A stretch of 64,000 nucleotides of DNA from Levilactobacillus suantsaiihabitans (GTDB lineage: Bacteria > Bacillota > Bacilli > Lactobacillales > Lactobacillaceae). Within the stretch, counting starts at the first letter, position 1, and each line of letters opens with the position of its first letter. Shown here piece after piece: positions 44,173 to 51,673 of this stretch. The notes beneath the pieces are model-generated. The model worked only from the letters and a program-made list of their open reading frames with translations. It did no database searches and was not told the origin of the DNA. Position numbers and translations under genes: made by a program. The stretch covers positions 19,465 through 83,464 of the forward strand of contig NZ_RKLX01000012.1 in NCBI RefSeq assembly GCF_004745505.1, in the 5' to 3' direction.

Positions 44173-44907
44173 ATGCAAACCACATTTCCGACCGTCACCG
44201 TGCTTGACCTACCCTTCGTCAAGACCACGGCGGCGGCCCTCCTACCCGTCTTACAACAGCGCATCAGTGACCGGCAAAACACCTTCGTGGTGACCGCCAA
44301 TCCGGAGATCGCCATGTACGCCCACGAGCACGCCGACTACCGCGACCTGTTGCTTAGCGCCGACTTCATCACACCAGATGGCGTCGGTATCCTGGACGGG
44401 GCCAAAATTTTGAAACAACCGCTGCCCGAACGGATCACCGGATTTGACACCCTGCAGGCCTTACTCGCCTGGGGCAGTGACCATCACCGCTCCGCGTACT
44501 TTTTAGGGGCCAAGCCGGCCGTCATCGCCCAACTGAAGCCGATTCTGGCACGGGACTACCCCGGCCTGGTGATTGCTGGCATTCGCGACGGCTACTTCCA
44601 AGACGCGGCGCCCATCGTGGCCGACATTGAAGCCCAACAACCCGACATGGTGTTCGCCGCGCTGGGCTTTCCCAAGCAAGAACAGTTCATTCACCAGCAC
44701 CGCCACGTCACCAAAGGGTTGTGGATGGGCGTCGGCGGCAGCTTTGACGTTCTCGCCGGTGCCGTCGTCCGGGCGCCCAAGTTCTGGCAAGACCACCATT
44801 TGGAGTGGTTCTACCGGACGGTCAAGGAGCCCAAGCGCTTGAAGCGTATCGCGGTCATCCCGCACTACCTGCACCTCGTGCGCCAACAGGCCAAACGCCA
44901 GCAATAA
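44173..44907 (+). CDS. tagA: WecG/TagA-family glycosyltransferase (N-acetylmannosaminyltransferase)
   Basis: 244 residues, preceded by GAGAGGAG. Family signatures in order: VVTANPEIAMYAHE with a conserved Asn-Pro-Glu, ADFITPDGVGILDGA with the catalytic Asp region, YFLGAKPAV, GYFQDAAPIV, MVFAALGFPKQEQFIHQH and GVGGSFDVLAG. TagA/TarA adds N-acetylmannosamine to undecaprenyl-PP-GlcNAc, the committed linkage-unit step of wall teichoic acid. It works at the cytoplasmic face of the membrane. It is divergent from pncB and followed by the repeat at 44930. Confidence 0.9.
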   Translation: MQTTFPTVTVLDLPFVKTTAAALLPVLQQRISDRQNTFVVTANPEIAMYAHEHADYRDLLLSADFITPDGVGILDGAKILKQPLPERITGFDTLQALLAWGSDHHRSAYFLGAKPAVIAQLKPILARDYPGLVIAGIRDGYFQDAAPIVADIEAQQPDMVFAALGFPKQEQFIHQHRHVTKGLWMGVGGSFDVLAGAVVRAPKFWQDHHLEWFYRTVKEPKRLKRIAVIPHYLHLVRQQAKRQQ

Positions 44908-44929
44908 GCAGTGTGCGTTGGCCCACGTT

Positions 44930-45122
44930 AGCCGCCTTGCCGTTCGCTAGAGATGAGTTGGAACGCTGAGGGCGCCGGGTCGAGCCAAAAAGCGGTCTCG
45001 CCCCTCAACTTGAAGCCGATAACCCACGTCTTCAAGTTGCCAGTTGCCTAAGCGCCATGGCCCGCGCCGCTAAGGCAACTCCCACAGCTGAACTCATCTC
45101 TAGCGAACTATCGGCTACGGTC
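44930..45122 (+). repeat. Structured intergenic element, type 1 complete copy
   Basis: Outer stem TTCGCTAGAGATGAGTT (44943-44959) and its exact complement (45091-45107). Inner helices are GGG(T)CGAG / CTCGCCC (44977-44984, 44997-45003), CAACTTGAAG / CTTCAAGTTG (45006-45015, 45030-45039) and AGTTGCCT / AGGCAACT (45042-45049, 45073-45080) with AGCG / CGCT above. The third helix differs from CTTTGAG in the other copies on both sides. It lies directly behind tagA. Confidence 0.88.
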
Positions 45123-45221
45123 GTGGTACCTGTAACCGTTTTGCTCGCATAACATCATCGCATAACATCATCGTGTCACTTAGGCTAGCGCTGCTTGGCG
45201 CTGGTCTTTTTGCTTTAGTTA

Positions 45222-45450
45222 AAGGTTGAACCTAAAATTAACACCTTGATTGCTGCAATAGCGGTGTTCTGACACTTAAAATTGGTGAACTCAGAAATCT
45301 GCGTCAGCTGGGACTCCGACTGCTCTGGAGAACATCTCCAAACCGAGAAGCGGTCTTCCGATTCACTTGAGATCCTGGCTGTCTCCGGCAAGTTAGCGTC
45401 TTTCAACCTGCAGAATTTAGGCCGTAGTCGCTCTCCAACGACTGGATTGC
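45222..45450 (+). repeat. Type 2 element, partial copy
   Basis: AAGGTTGAACCTAAAATTAA at 45222, GTGTTCTGACAC, then GAAGCGGTCTTCCGATTCACTTGAGATCCTGGCTG match the reverse complement of 51500-51670. The hairpin TGGAGAACATCTCCA is present; the far outer arm is missing. The 45123-45221 gap contains a short direct repeat CGCATAACATCAT. Confidence 0.65.
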
Positions 45451-45485
45451 CGGTATCAAGCAGGTTTCGTCACGCCCATTTGCCA

Positions 45486-45517
45486 AAAAAGGAGCCGAAC
45501 CACCGTCCAGCTCCTCG
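45486..45517 (-). terminator. Terminator of the nagA-nagR operon
   Basis: AGGAGC / GGCTCCT stem followed by TTTTTT on the minus strand, just after the regulator stop. Confidence 0.7.
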
Positions 45518-45520
45518 TAT

Positions 45521-46231
45521 TTACTTTTCCAAATAAAATTCAAAGCGTTCCCCAACATATTGGGTCCGCACATATTCAAACGGTGTTCCATCTTGCAGGT
45601 ACGTCACCTGCCGTAGGCGCAAAATGGCGTCGCCGCGCTTGATGTTCAGGTATTCCGCGATGCGCTCGGACGCCGACATGGCCGAAACCGTTTGTTGGGC
45701 CTTGCCGGGGTTCAGTTGCTTCTTATCTTCCAGCGCGCGGTACAGCGAACTGGTGACTTCCTTTTTGTTCAGGCCGTCCACCAGCTTTTCGGGCACCGTG
45801 GCCACTTCAAAACAAATCGGGACGTCATCGCCGTAGCGAATCCGTTCCATCCGCAACACTTGGTCGTCTTCCTTGAGTTTGAGCTTTTCGGCTTCACTCA
45901 AGGATGGATTCATCACGTGATACGAAATGGTCTTGCTGGTCGGTTGCTTGCCCTGCGTCAACATGAGGTCGGTGAAACTGGTGACCCCGGACATTTTTTC
46001 CTGGACCTTTTGGTTGGCCACGTAGGTCCCAGAACCCACTTGCCGTTCCAAAATCCCTTCATCGACCAGCGTTTGAATGGCTTGGCGGAGCGTCATCCGA
46101 CTCACATCAAAATCACGAGACAACTCTCGTTCAGACGGAATTCGATCGCCAACCGCCCATTTCCCGGCTTCAATTGCACGTTTAATGTCATTATGAATTT
46201 GAATATAAATCGGTGAACTCACAGCACCCAA
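45521..46231 (-). CDS. nagR: GntR/HutC-family regulator of amino-sugar use (NagR/YvoA-like)
   Basis: 236 residues from TTG 46231 (an in-frame GTG at 46222 is an alternative; GAAGGG lies upstream). Winged helix-turn-helix near residues 30-70 (GDRIPSERELSRDFDVSRMT, LRQAIQTLVDEGIL), then a UTRA effector domain (LRMERIRYGDDVPICFE). In B. subtilis the homolog senses GlcNAc-6-P or GlcN-6-P and represses nag genes. It follows nagA after 29 bases, and a palindrome of the expected operator type lies upstream of nagA. Confidence 0.88.
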   Translation of the reverse strand: MGAVSSPIYIQIHNDIKRAIEAGKWAVGDRIPSERELSRDFDVSRMTLRQAIQTLVDEGILERQVGSGTYVANQKVQEKMSGVTSFTDLMLTQGKQPTSKTISYHVMNPSLSEAEKLKLKEDDQVLRMERIRYGDDVPICFEVATVPEKLVDGLNKKEVTSSLYRALEDKKQLNPGKAQQTVSAMSASERIAEYLNIKRGDAILRLRQVTYLQDGTPFEYVRTQYVGERFEFYLEK

Positions 46232-46260
46232 CGTCCCTTCTCAAGATATCTACAATTGGT

Positions 46261-47403
46261 TTATTTGATGAGCTCCTGCATGTTGCGACCCAAACTAAAG
46301 GTCGTGTCCACGTGGAGATCACGTGTTAACAAGTTTAAATCGGCGTCGCGCCCCGGAAGCAGCTTGCCCTTTTGGGTCAGGCCAAATTCCTCGGCTTGGT
46401 TCACGGCACTCATTTGCACGGCGTCGTTGACGTCACAACCGGTAAAGGCAATGACGTTGCGGAAGGCCTCGTCGAACCGTAAGACAGACCCGGCTAAGTT
46501 GCCGCTTTCCAGGCGGGCTTGGCGGTCCTTGACGATGACCTTTTGGCCACCCAATTCACTCACGCCTTCAGGCATCCCCTTGGCCCGCATGGAATCGGTG
46601 ACCAGTTCTAGCCGGTGTTGGCCCTTTTGTTCGTAGGCCAGTTTAATCATGTCCGGTACGATGTGGAAACCATCGCAAATCAATTCACAATACAAGTTGT
46701 CTTCCAGCATGGCGTGACCAGTGACCCCAGGTTCGCGGTGCCGCAAGCCCCGTTGCGCGTTGTACAAATGGGTCACGTGGGTGGCACGGCTCTCCAGCAG
46801 TTGTTCTCGCGTGGCGTTGGAGTGGCCGACAGACGGCACGATGCCATTGGCCAGGCAATAGGCTTCAAACTTTTCGGCCCCCGCGTCTTCTGGCGCGTAG
46901 GTGATCAATTTGACCCGATTGCCCGACAACTGGTTCCAACGGTCCAACAGGTCGACGTCTGGATCCTTGATGTACTTTTCAGGCTGCGCCCCCTTGAAGA
47001 TGGCGGCAATGAAGGGCCCTTCCAAATGAACCCCTTGAATCAACGGGTTCCGTTCGGCAGCCACCGCAATCCCTTGCATGGCATGGTCGATGGCCGCATT
47101 GGATTGGGTCATCGTGGTCGGGAAGATCGACGTGATACCTTCCAACGACATGAGGTTAACCATCTTATCAATTTGGTCAGGGTCCCCATCCATACTATCA
47201 TATCCATAGCCCCCATGGCTATGCACGTCAATAAATCCGGGCACAATCATCTTGCCAGTCACCACGTGGATCTCATCGGCAGGTAAGGGCCGAAAGTCCG
47301 CCACGGGGCCCACCGCTTCGATTTCCCGGTCGAAACGGATGAACCCATCGGCAATGACCTCGTCACCGGTGTAAATCTTCGCGTGCTTTAAAACAATGCT
47401 CAT
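46261..47403 (-). CDS. nagA: N-acetylglucosamine-6-phosphate deacetylase
   Basis: 380 residues. Metal-binding and substrate motifs appear in order: PGFIDVHSHGGYGYDSMDG near residue 55, HLEGPFI, VGHSNATREQL, THLYNAQRGLRHREPGV and VTDSMRAKGMPEG. It removes acetate from GlcNAc-6-P, giving GlcN-6-P for NagB or cell-wall synthesis. Same operon as nagR. TCTCCTCC-complement (GGAGGAGAAAAAG) precedes ATG 47403. Confidence 0.95.
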   Translation of the reverse strand: MSIVLKHAKIYTGDEVIADGFIRFDREIEAVGPVADFRPLPADEIHVVTGKMIVPGFIDVHSHGGYGYDSMDGDPDQIDKMVNLMSLEGITSIFPTTMTQSNAAIDHAMQGIAVAAERNPLIQGVHLEGPFIAAIFKGAQPEKYIKDPDVDLLDRWNQLSGNRVKLITYAPEDAGAEKFEAYCLANGIVPSVGHSNATREQLLESRATHVTHLYNAQRGLRHREPGVTGHAMLEDNLYCELICDGFHIVPDMIKLAYEQKGQHRLELVTDSMRAKGMPEGVSELGGQKVIVKDRQARLESGNLAGSVLRFDEAFRNVIAFTGCDVNDAVQMSAVNQAEEFGLTQKGKLLPGRDADLNLLTRDLHVDTTFSLGRNMQELIK

Positions 47404-47456
47404 TGCTTTTTCTCCTCCTCATCAATTATAACCTTCAGTCAACACTGTTATTATAA

Positions 47457-47470
47457 TCGGTATAGACCAA
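47457..47470. promoter_or_regulatory. NagR (dre-type) operator
   Basis: TCGGTATAGACCAA, half-sites GGT..ACC around TATAG, resembles the dre consensus (TGGTCTAGACCA-like) bound by NagR/YvoA/DasR. It sits 54 bp upstream of nagA, consistent with repression by the regulator at 45521. Confidence 0.6.
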
Positions 47471-47516
47471 AAAGGCAACTCACGCGACCGGCAAATTAGC
47501 AGTTTTTTTCGCGCCA

Positions 47517-47645
47517 CAGTGGTTAAGTGTCCGCCTACCGTTGCGCGAAATATTGGGCGGCACGAGCCGAAGTGCGTGTATCAAAGTGGCCTCATGGTCA
47601 AAACGTGGGTCAATAACCGTTTTGACCCGCAATGATGACCACCCC
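47517..47645 (+). repeat. Truncated type 1 element
   Basis: GTCCGCCTACCGTTGCGCGAAAT at 47528 is the 5' start of a type 1 element followed by TCAAAGTGGCCTCATGG and GTCAAAACG/CGTTTTGAC. The outer closing arm is missing. It abuts the complete copy at 47762. Confidence 0.5.
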
Positions 47646-47761
47646 AACCTGTGCTATTTGACTCAACAAGACACCCCAAGTCAGACAATCGGCACGACGT
47701 CACCAGTTGCGCGCGGCTATGTCGCAATGGTCGTCGATACCACATGGCTCTGGTAACCACT

Positions 47762-47955
47762 TCAGTAGCCGAGAGTGGAGCGAAATCCAGGTTCAGCCGG
47801 GGAATTTGTCAGCGGTCTTTGCTGGCAAATTGGTGACTTTGAGACGTGGGCTTCGGCTCAAAGCAAGGGCCGAGACCGCACTTTGGCTCGGACCGTCCTC
47901 CCCCAGCGTTCCAACCTGGATTTCGCGCAACGGCAGGCAGCCAGCACCATAGCAG
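47762..47955 (-). repeat. Structured intergenic element, type 1 complete copy
   Basis: Outer stem GCGAAATCCAGGTT (47780-47793) and exact complement (47913-47926). Inner helices are AATTTG / CAAATT with CAGC / GCTG (47803-47831), CTTTGAG / CTCAAAG (47837-47843, 47857-47863) and GGGCCGAG / CTCGGACC (47867-47894, one mismatch). It reads on the minus strand between nagA and proC. Confidence 0.85.
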
Positions 47956-47983
47956 GCGACTGGTTTAGCAAGCCCCAGCAGCG

Positions 47984-48787
47984 TTAAGCCGGGCCGCCGG
48001 CGTCGCGCTTGATGGTGGCGTCGATGCCTTTGACCACGGCCGTCATGAAGCCGGCCTCTTCCATGGCCAACAGGCCGGCCACGGTGCTCCCACCGGGCGA
48101 GGCCACTTGGTCGATCAAGGCAAACGGAATCTTGTCGCTGGCCAGGACCATTTTAGCGGAGCCCAACGTGGCCTGGGCCGCGATTTGCGTCGCCTGGTCC
48201 TTGCTGAGACCGTGCTTGACGCCGGCGCGGCTGAGACTGTCGATGAAGAAGTCGATATAGGCCGGCGAACTGCCTGCCAGCGCGCTGAAGACACCAAATT
48301 GGTCCTCGGCTAGCGTGGTCGTCGAGCCAATCGTGTTGAAGACCCGCAGTGCGGCGGTAAGCCGGTCGCCTGTCAGCTGGTCATTGGCGGCCACGGCGGT
48401 CATCCCCGCGCCGACTTCCACGTTAACGTTGGGCAGCGTCCGCAAGATAGGCACGTTTTCGCCCGCCACGTTGGCCAGCTGTTCCAGGCTTAAGCCGGCC
48501 ACGATGGAGATCAGCGTCTTGTCACCGTTGGCCAGCTGTGGTTCGACTTCCTGTAAGACGTCGAGGGCCACGTTGGGCGTCACGGCCAAGACCACTAAGT
48601 CGCTAGCCGTCACCACGGCGGCGTTGTTAGCCACGGGGGTCAATCCCCATTTGGCCGCGTACGGCCCATAACTTTCCTGGCGGTGGCTGTGCACCACGAT
48701 ATCCGCCGGGGCAAACGTCTGGGCCTGCAACAAACCGCCGATGATGGCCTGCGCCATGCCACCGACGCCAATAAATCCAATCTTCAT
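47984..48787 (-). CDS. proC: Pyrroline-5-carboxylate reductase
   Basis: 267 residues. The Rossmann motif IGFIGVGGMAQAIIGGLL is at the N-terminus and the C-terminal dimer/active-site motif VASPGGSTVAGLLAMEEAGF near residue 232 is typical of ProC. It reduces 1-pyrroline-5-carboxylate to proline with NAD(P)H. The start overlaps the stop of the S9 peptidase gene (ATGA, 48784-48787), so translation is coupled with a peptidase that could supply amino acids. Confidence 0.93.
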   Translation of the reverse strand: MKIGFIGVGGMAQAIIGGLLQAQTFAPADIVVHSHRQESYGPYAAKWGLTPVANNAAVVTASDLVVLAVTPNVALDVLQEVEPQLANGDKTLISIVAGLSLEQLANVAGENVPILRTLPNVNVEVGAGMTAVAANDQLTGDRLTAALRVFNTIGSTTTLAEDQFGVFSALAGSSPAYIDFFIDSLSRAGVKHGLSKDQATQIAAQATLGSAKMVLASDKIPFALIDQVASPGGSTVAGLLAMEEAGFMTAVVKGIDATIKRDAGGPA

Positions 48788-50739
48788 TTTGCGTCCTCCT
48801 TAGGTAAGTGGTCTTTGAACCACTGGTTGATGCGGTTTAGCCGTTCAATGCGTAAATTAGGTAGTCCGGAACGTGACAGCTCGTGGTTCGACTGCGGGAA
48901 CAACACGAGTTGCGTGTCCACGCCCGCTTCTTTTAAGCCCACGAAAAACTCTTCGCCCTGCGTCGTGGGACAGCGCAGGTCCTCTTCGCCATGCAAGACT
49001 AAGATTGGTGTCTTGGCGTGGCGCACGTAGGCCAACGGGGAAAAATGCCACAGCTGGTTGATGTCGCGCATGTCTTGTTTCAGCTCCCACGGTGTGAAGA
49101 AATAGCCAATGTCACTGGTGCCGTAAAAGCTGATCCAGTTGGCAATCGAGCGTTGGGTCACGGCGGCCGCGAACCGGTCCGTGTGCGTTTCGATCCAGTT
49201 GGTCATGAAGCCGCCGTAAGAACCGCCGGTGACGCAGAGTTGTGCCGGGTCGATGGTATCGTCGAGTTTGAGCGCCGCGTCAACGCCTAGCATCAGGTCC
49301 TCAAAGTCCCCCTCGCCGTAATGGCCAATCACGGCCGTTTCAAACTCCTGGCCGTAACTGTTTCCGCCGCGCGGATTGATGGCGATGACGCCGTAGCCCT
49401 GACCGGCCAGAAACTGTAGCTCGTGGTAAAAGCCGTAGCCGAAGTCGACTTGCGGGCCGCCGTGCACGTACAGTACCGCCGGATGACGCGGTGTCGGGGT
49501 GACTGGTGGGAAATACCACCCTTCAATCTCCCAGTCGGCCGCACCCTTGAATGTGAAGCGTTGGCCGGCCACCAGCGCGTGTCTAGCCTCGTAGGTGGCG
49601 TTGGGGTTTACCAGTCCCCACTCGGCGCCTGTGGCCACGTTAAGGGCCTTTAACCGGCTCACACTGGTCATGGTGGTCTCGGTAAAGACGATGGTGTTGG
49701 CATCGACCACGCTGAAATCGGTGATGGCCCGGTCGCCGCCCAATAACACGTGCGGTTGAGTCTCCCCTAAGCGCTGGCTGACCAGGCTGAGGCGGCCGTG
49801 GGCATTTTCCAACGTCACCACGGTCTGGTCGTCCAGCCAGGCCACAAATTGACCGGACTGGCGCTGTTGGCTGTCGACCGCCAGCATGTCGCCGACCTCG
49901 ACGTCTCGTGGCGCGGTCAGATCCGTCAGTGTGGCCGTGTTCAGGTCGCTCAGCCAGGCGTGGGCCTGTGACACGTTGGGGATGTGGTTATCTTGGCCCC
50001 ACATCACGACGCGCTGCCCGTCCGCTGCCAACTGGCCTTGGCCAAAGGAACCTGCCGTCAAATCGGCGTTCAACAGGCGTTCGGCGGTCCCATCAAAGGG
50101 GTGCCAGTATTCGCCAAAGCTAAAATCGTGTTCGTCGTCCGGCAGCCGTTTAGCATCAAACAACAAGCCGTCTGCCGTCGCCGCCGTTACGGTAAACGCC
50201 TGAGGCCGCTCTAGCACCACGGACTGGTCACGACTGGCACACTGGTAGCGAATACATTGATAGGTTAACCCTTGAGGCAGGAGTCCCCGCCCGTTTTGTT
50301 TGTATTGTAATTTGTCGACCACCCGTACGCTGGGCAGCTCAGTGGGTTTGGGCGCGCCGGTCGTAGTCTGAAAGTACAGGACGTCCGCGTTGGCTTCCCA
50401 GACCAGCTGGCTGATGTCGGCATCCCCGCGTGTGATTTGCTCGGGCGCCCCACCACTCAGCGGCACCATGAATAGCTGCGCATGGTCCGCCACGGTGCCG
50501 ATAAAGGCCAAATAGCGATGACTGGGACTCAACGCCAGCTCACTCACGGTCACGCCGGCCGGACTCCACCGTCGCCGGTCACTGCCGTCAGCCAGTTGCA
50601 CGCTATAAATCGCCGCTTGACTAGCATTTTTCTGCTGGTCTAGTTGACTCTCCACGTAATACACCCGTTGGCCGTCACTGACGGGTTGCGCCAGTGGTCG
50701 CAAGGCAAACAGGTCTTCCGGTTGCACAATCGTTGCCAT
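48784..50739 (-). CDS. S9-family prolyl oligopeptidase-type peptidase
   Basis: 651 residues from ATG 50739, chosen because GGGGG lies seven bases upstream; the longer frame lacks a site. The N-terminal half is a WD/PD40-like beta-propeller (for example LSPSHRYLAFIG). The C-terminal half is an alpha/beta-hydrolase with TGGSYGGFMTNW (Ser near 506), EEDLRCP (Asp near 587) and SNHELSRSG (His near 619). It resembles acylaminoacyl peptidases and dipeptidyl-peptidase-like enzymes. There is no signal peptide, so it is cytoplasmic and probably trims peptides brought in by transporters. Coupled to proC downstream. Confidence 0.9.
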   Translation of the reverse strand: MATIVQPEDLFALRPLAQPVSDGQRVYYVESQLDQQKNASQAAIYSVQLADGSDRRRWSPAGVTVSELALSPSHRYLAFIGTVADHAQLFMVPLSGGAPEQITRGDADISQLVWEANADVLYFQTTTGAPKPTELPSVRVVDKLQYKQNGRGLLPQGLTYQCIRYQCASRDQSVVLERPQAFTVTAATADGLLFDAKRLPDDEHDFSFGEYWHPFDGTAERLLNADLTAGSFGQGQLAADGQRVVMWGQDNHIPNVSQAHAWLSDLNTATLTDLTAPRDVEVGDMLAVDSQQRQSGQFVAWLDDQTVVTLENAHGRLSLVSQRLGETQPHVLLGGDRAITDFSVVDANTIVFTETTMTSVSRLKALNVATGAEWGLVNPNATYEARHALVAGQRFTFKGAADWEIEGWYFPPVTPTPRHPAVLYVHGGPQVDFGYGFYHELQFLAGQGYGVIAINPRGGNSYGQEFETAVIGHYGEGDFEDLMLGVDAALKLDDTIDPAQLCVTGGSYGGFMTNWIETHTDRFAAAVTQRSIANWISFYGTSDIGYFFTPWELKQDMRDINQLWHFSPLAYVRHAKTPILVLHGEEDLRCPTTQGEEFFVGLKEAGVDTQLVLFPQSNHELSRSGLPNLRIERLNRINQWFKDHLPKEDAK

Positions 50740-50879
50740 GATAAGACCCCCACTTTCTTGGACAAATTCACAAATGGTCTGGAGCAATTATTAATTTGAC
50801 TTTAGCGAAGTTCCGGGGGGATTGTCAATTTTTTCGGGAGGATTTCCCGGGGTGTTTTCGGGAAAAGGCTGCGCCGAGT

Positions 50880-50913
50880 AAAAAACAGACTGGCAACCAG
50901 GGCCAGTCTGTCT
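50880..50913 (-). terminator. Terminator reading on the minus strand
   Basis: ACAGACTGG / CCAGTCTGT stem with TTTTTT beyond it on the minus strand. It lies downstream of the LRR surface gene at 51674 and past the structured repeats, so it may end that transcript. Confidence 0.6.
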
Positions 50914-50944
50914 TAGCGGTTAATTTTGGTAACTGAAGGTTGAA

Positions 50945-51310
50945 ATACGAAAATCAGATAAAACAATTGTTATCATGCGACTCATGGTGTTAAAAATAGT
51001 CGTTTTCAGCCTCACAATGAAAACTGGCCGCCTACCGTTCGCCAAATATGGGTTGGAACGCTGGGGCGGACGGGTCGAGCCAAAGGACGGTCTCGACACC
51101 TCGCTTTGAGCCGAAGCTCACGTCTCAAAGTGGCTTCATGGCCGAAACGTGCGCCAACAGGCAACTGGTTCCGCTTAACACTGCTAGGCAAATAATCCAA
51201 ACCCGGGATTATCCGCCTAGCACCGTTAATGCTCGCCAGTTAACCGCCTGTCGTCACACTCTTGTTAAGCGGCTGAACCCATATTTGGCGAACTCTCGGC
51301 TGCGGTAGTG
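50945..51310 (+). repeat. Structured intergenic element, type 1 complete copy with long inner arm
   Basis: Outer stem TTCGCCAAATATGGGTT (51038-51054) with exact complement at 51276-51292. Inner helices are GTCGAG / CTCGAC (51074-51079, 51092-51097), CTTTGAG / CTCAAAG (51104-51110, 51124-51130) and a larger arm with TGCTAGGC / GCCTAGCA (51182-51189, 51215-51222) under CAACAGGCAACTGG / CCAGTTAACCGCCTG. It reads on the plus strand, antisense to the flanking genes. Confidence 0.88.
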
Positions 51311-51403
51311 CTTGCCAGTAACAGTCGTCTTAACCCCAAATAGTAGCCACATTGACGACTAGTCTTTAATCAACACAGTGTTACTGATAACCGTCAACCT
51401 TGC

Positions 51404-51670
51404 CGGAGGCAGCCAGGGTGGAGTCAGCTGTGTCGGCGGTGTTGGCTGAGGTGTTGGCTGAGGTTTTGTCTCAGCCTACAGCGCGGGACGACTTGAGAGA
51501 CTGGCGGACTTTGCCAGGCTCTCAAGCGAACCGGAAGACCGCTTCTCAGTCTGGAGGTGTTCCCCAGAGCAGGCGGAACCCTGGCTGACGCAAGCGCCTG
51601 GTTTCACCAAATTTAGGTGTCAGAACACTGTCATTGCAGCAATCAGCGTGTTAATTTTAGGTTCAACCTT
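51404..51670 (-). repeat. Structured intergenic element, type 2 copy
   Basis: Outer arms CAGCCAGGGT (51410-51419) and ACCCTGGCTG (51578-51587). Inner hairpins are GGCTGAG / CTCAGCC (51456-51476), CTTGAGAG / CTCTCAAG with CTGGC / GCCAG, and TGGAGGTGTTCCCCA. The distal module to 51670 is the inverse of 45222-45300. It ends at the stop of the LRR gene. Confidence 0.75.
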
Positions 51671-51673
51671 CAG

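Noticed and set aside
44941..45120. GGTTGGAACGC of the intergenic elements as a T-box leader
   Set aside because: There is no T-box consensus (AGGGTGGNACCGCG), no specifier stem or terminator, and no aminoacyl-tRNA synthetase or amino-acid gene downstream.
47517..47990. Plus-strand open frames of 60-80 codons in the element-rich regions (also near 24421, 26935, 40152, 51048)
   Set aside because: They follow the palindromic repeat sequence, lack ribosome-binding sites and have no protein-like composition.
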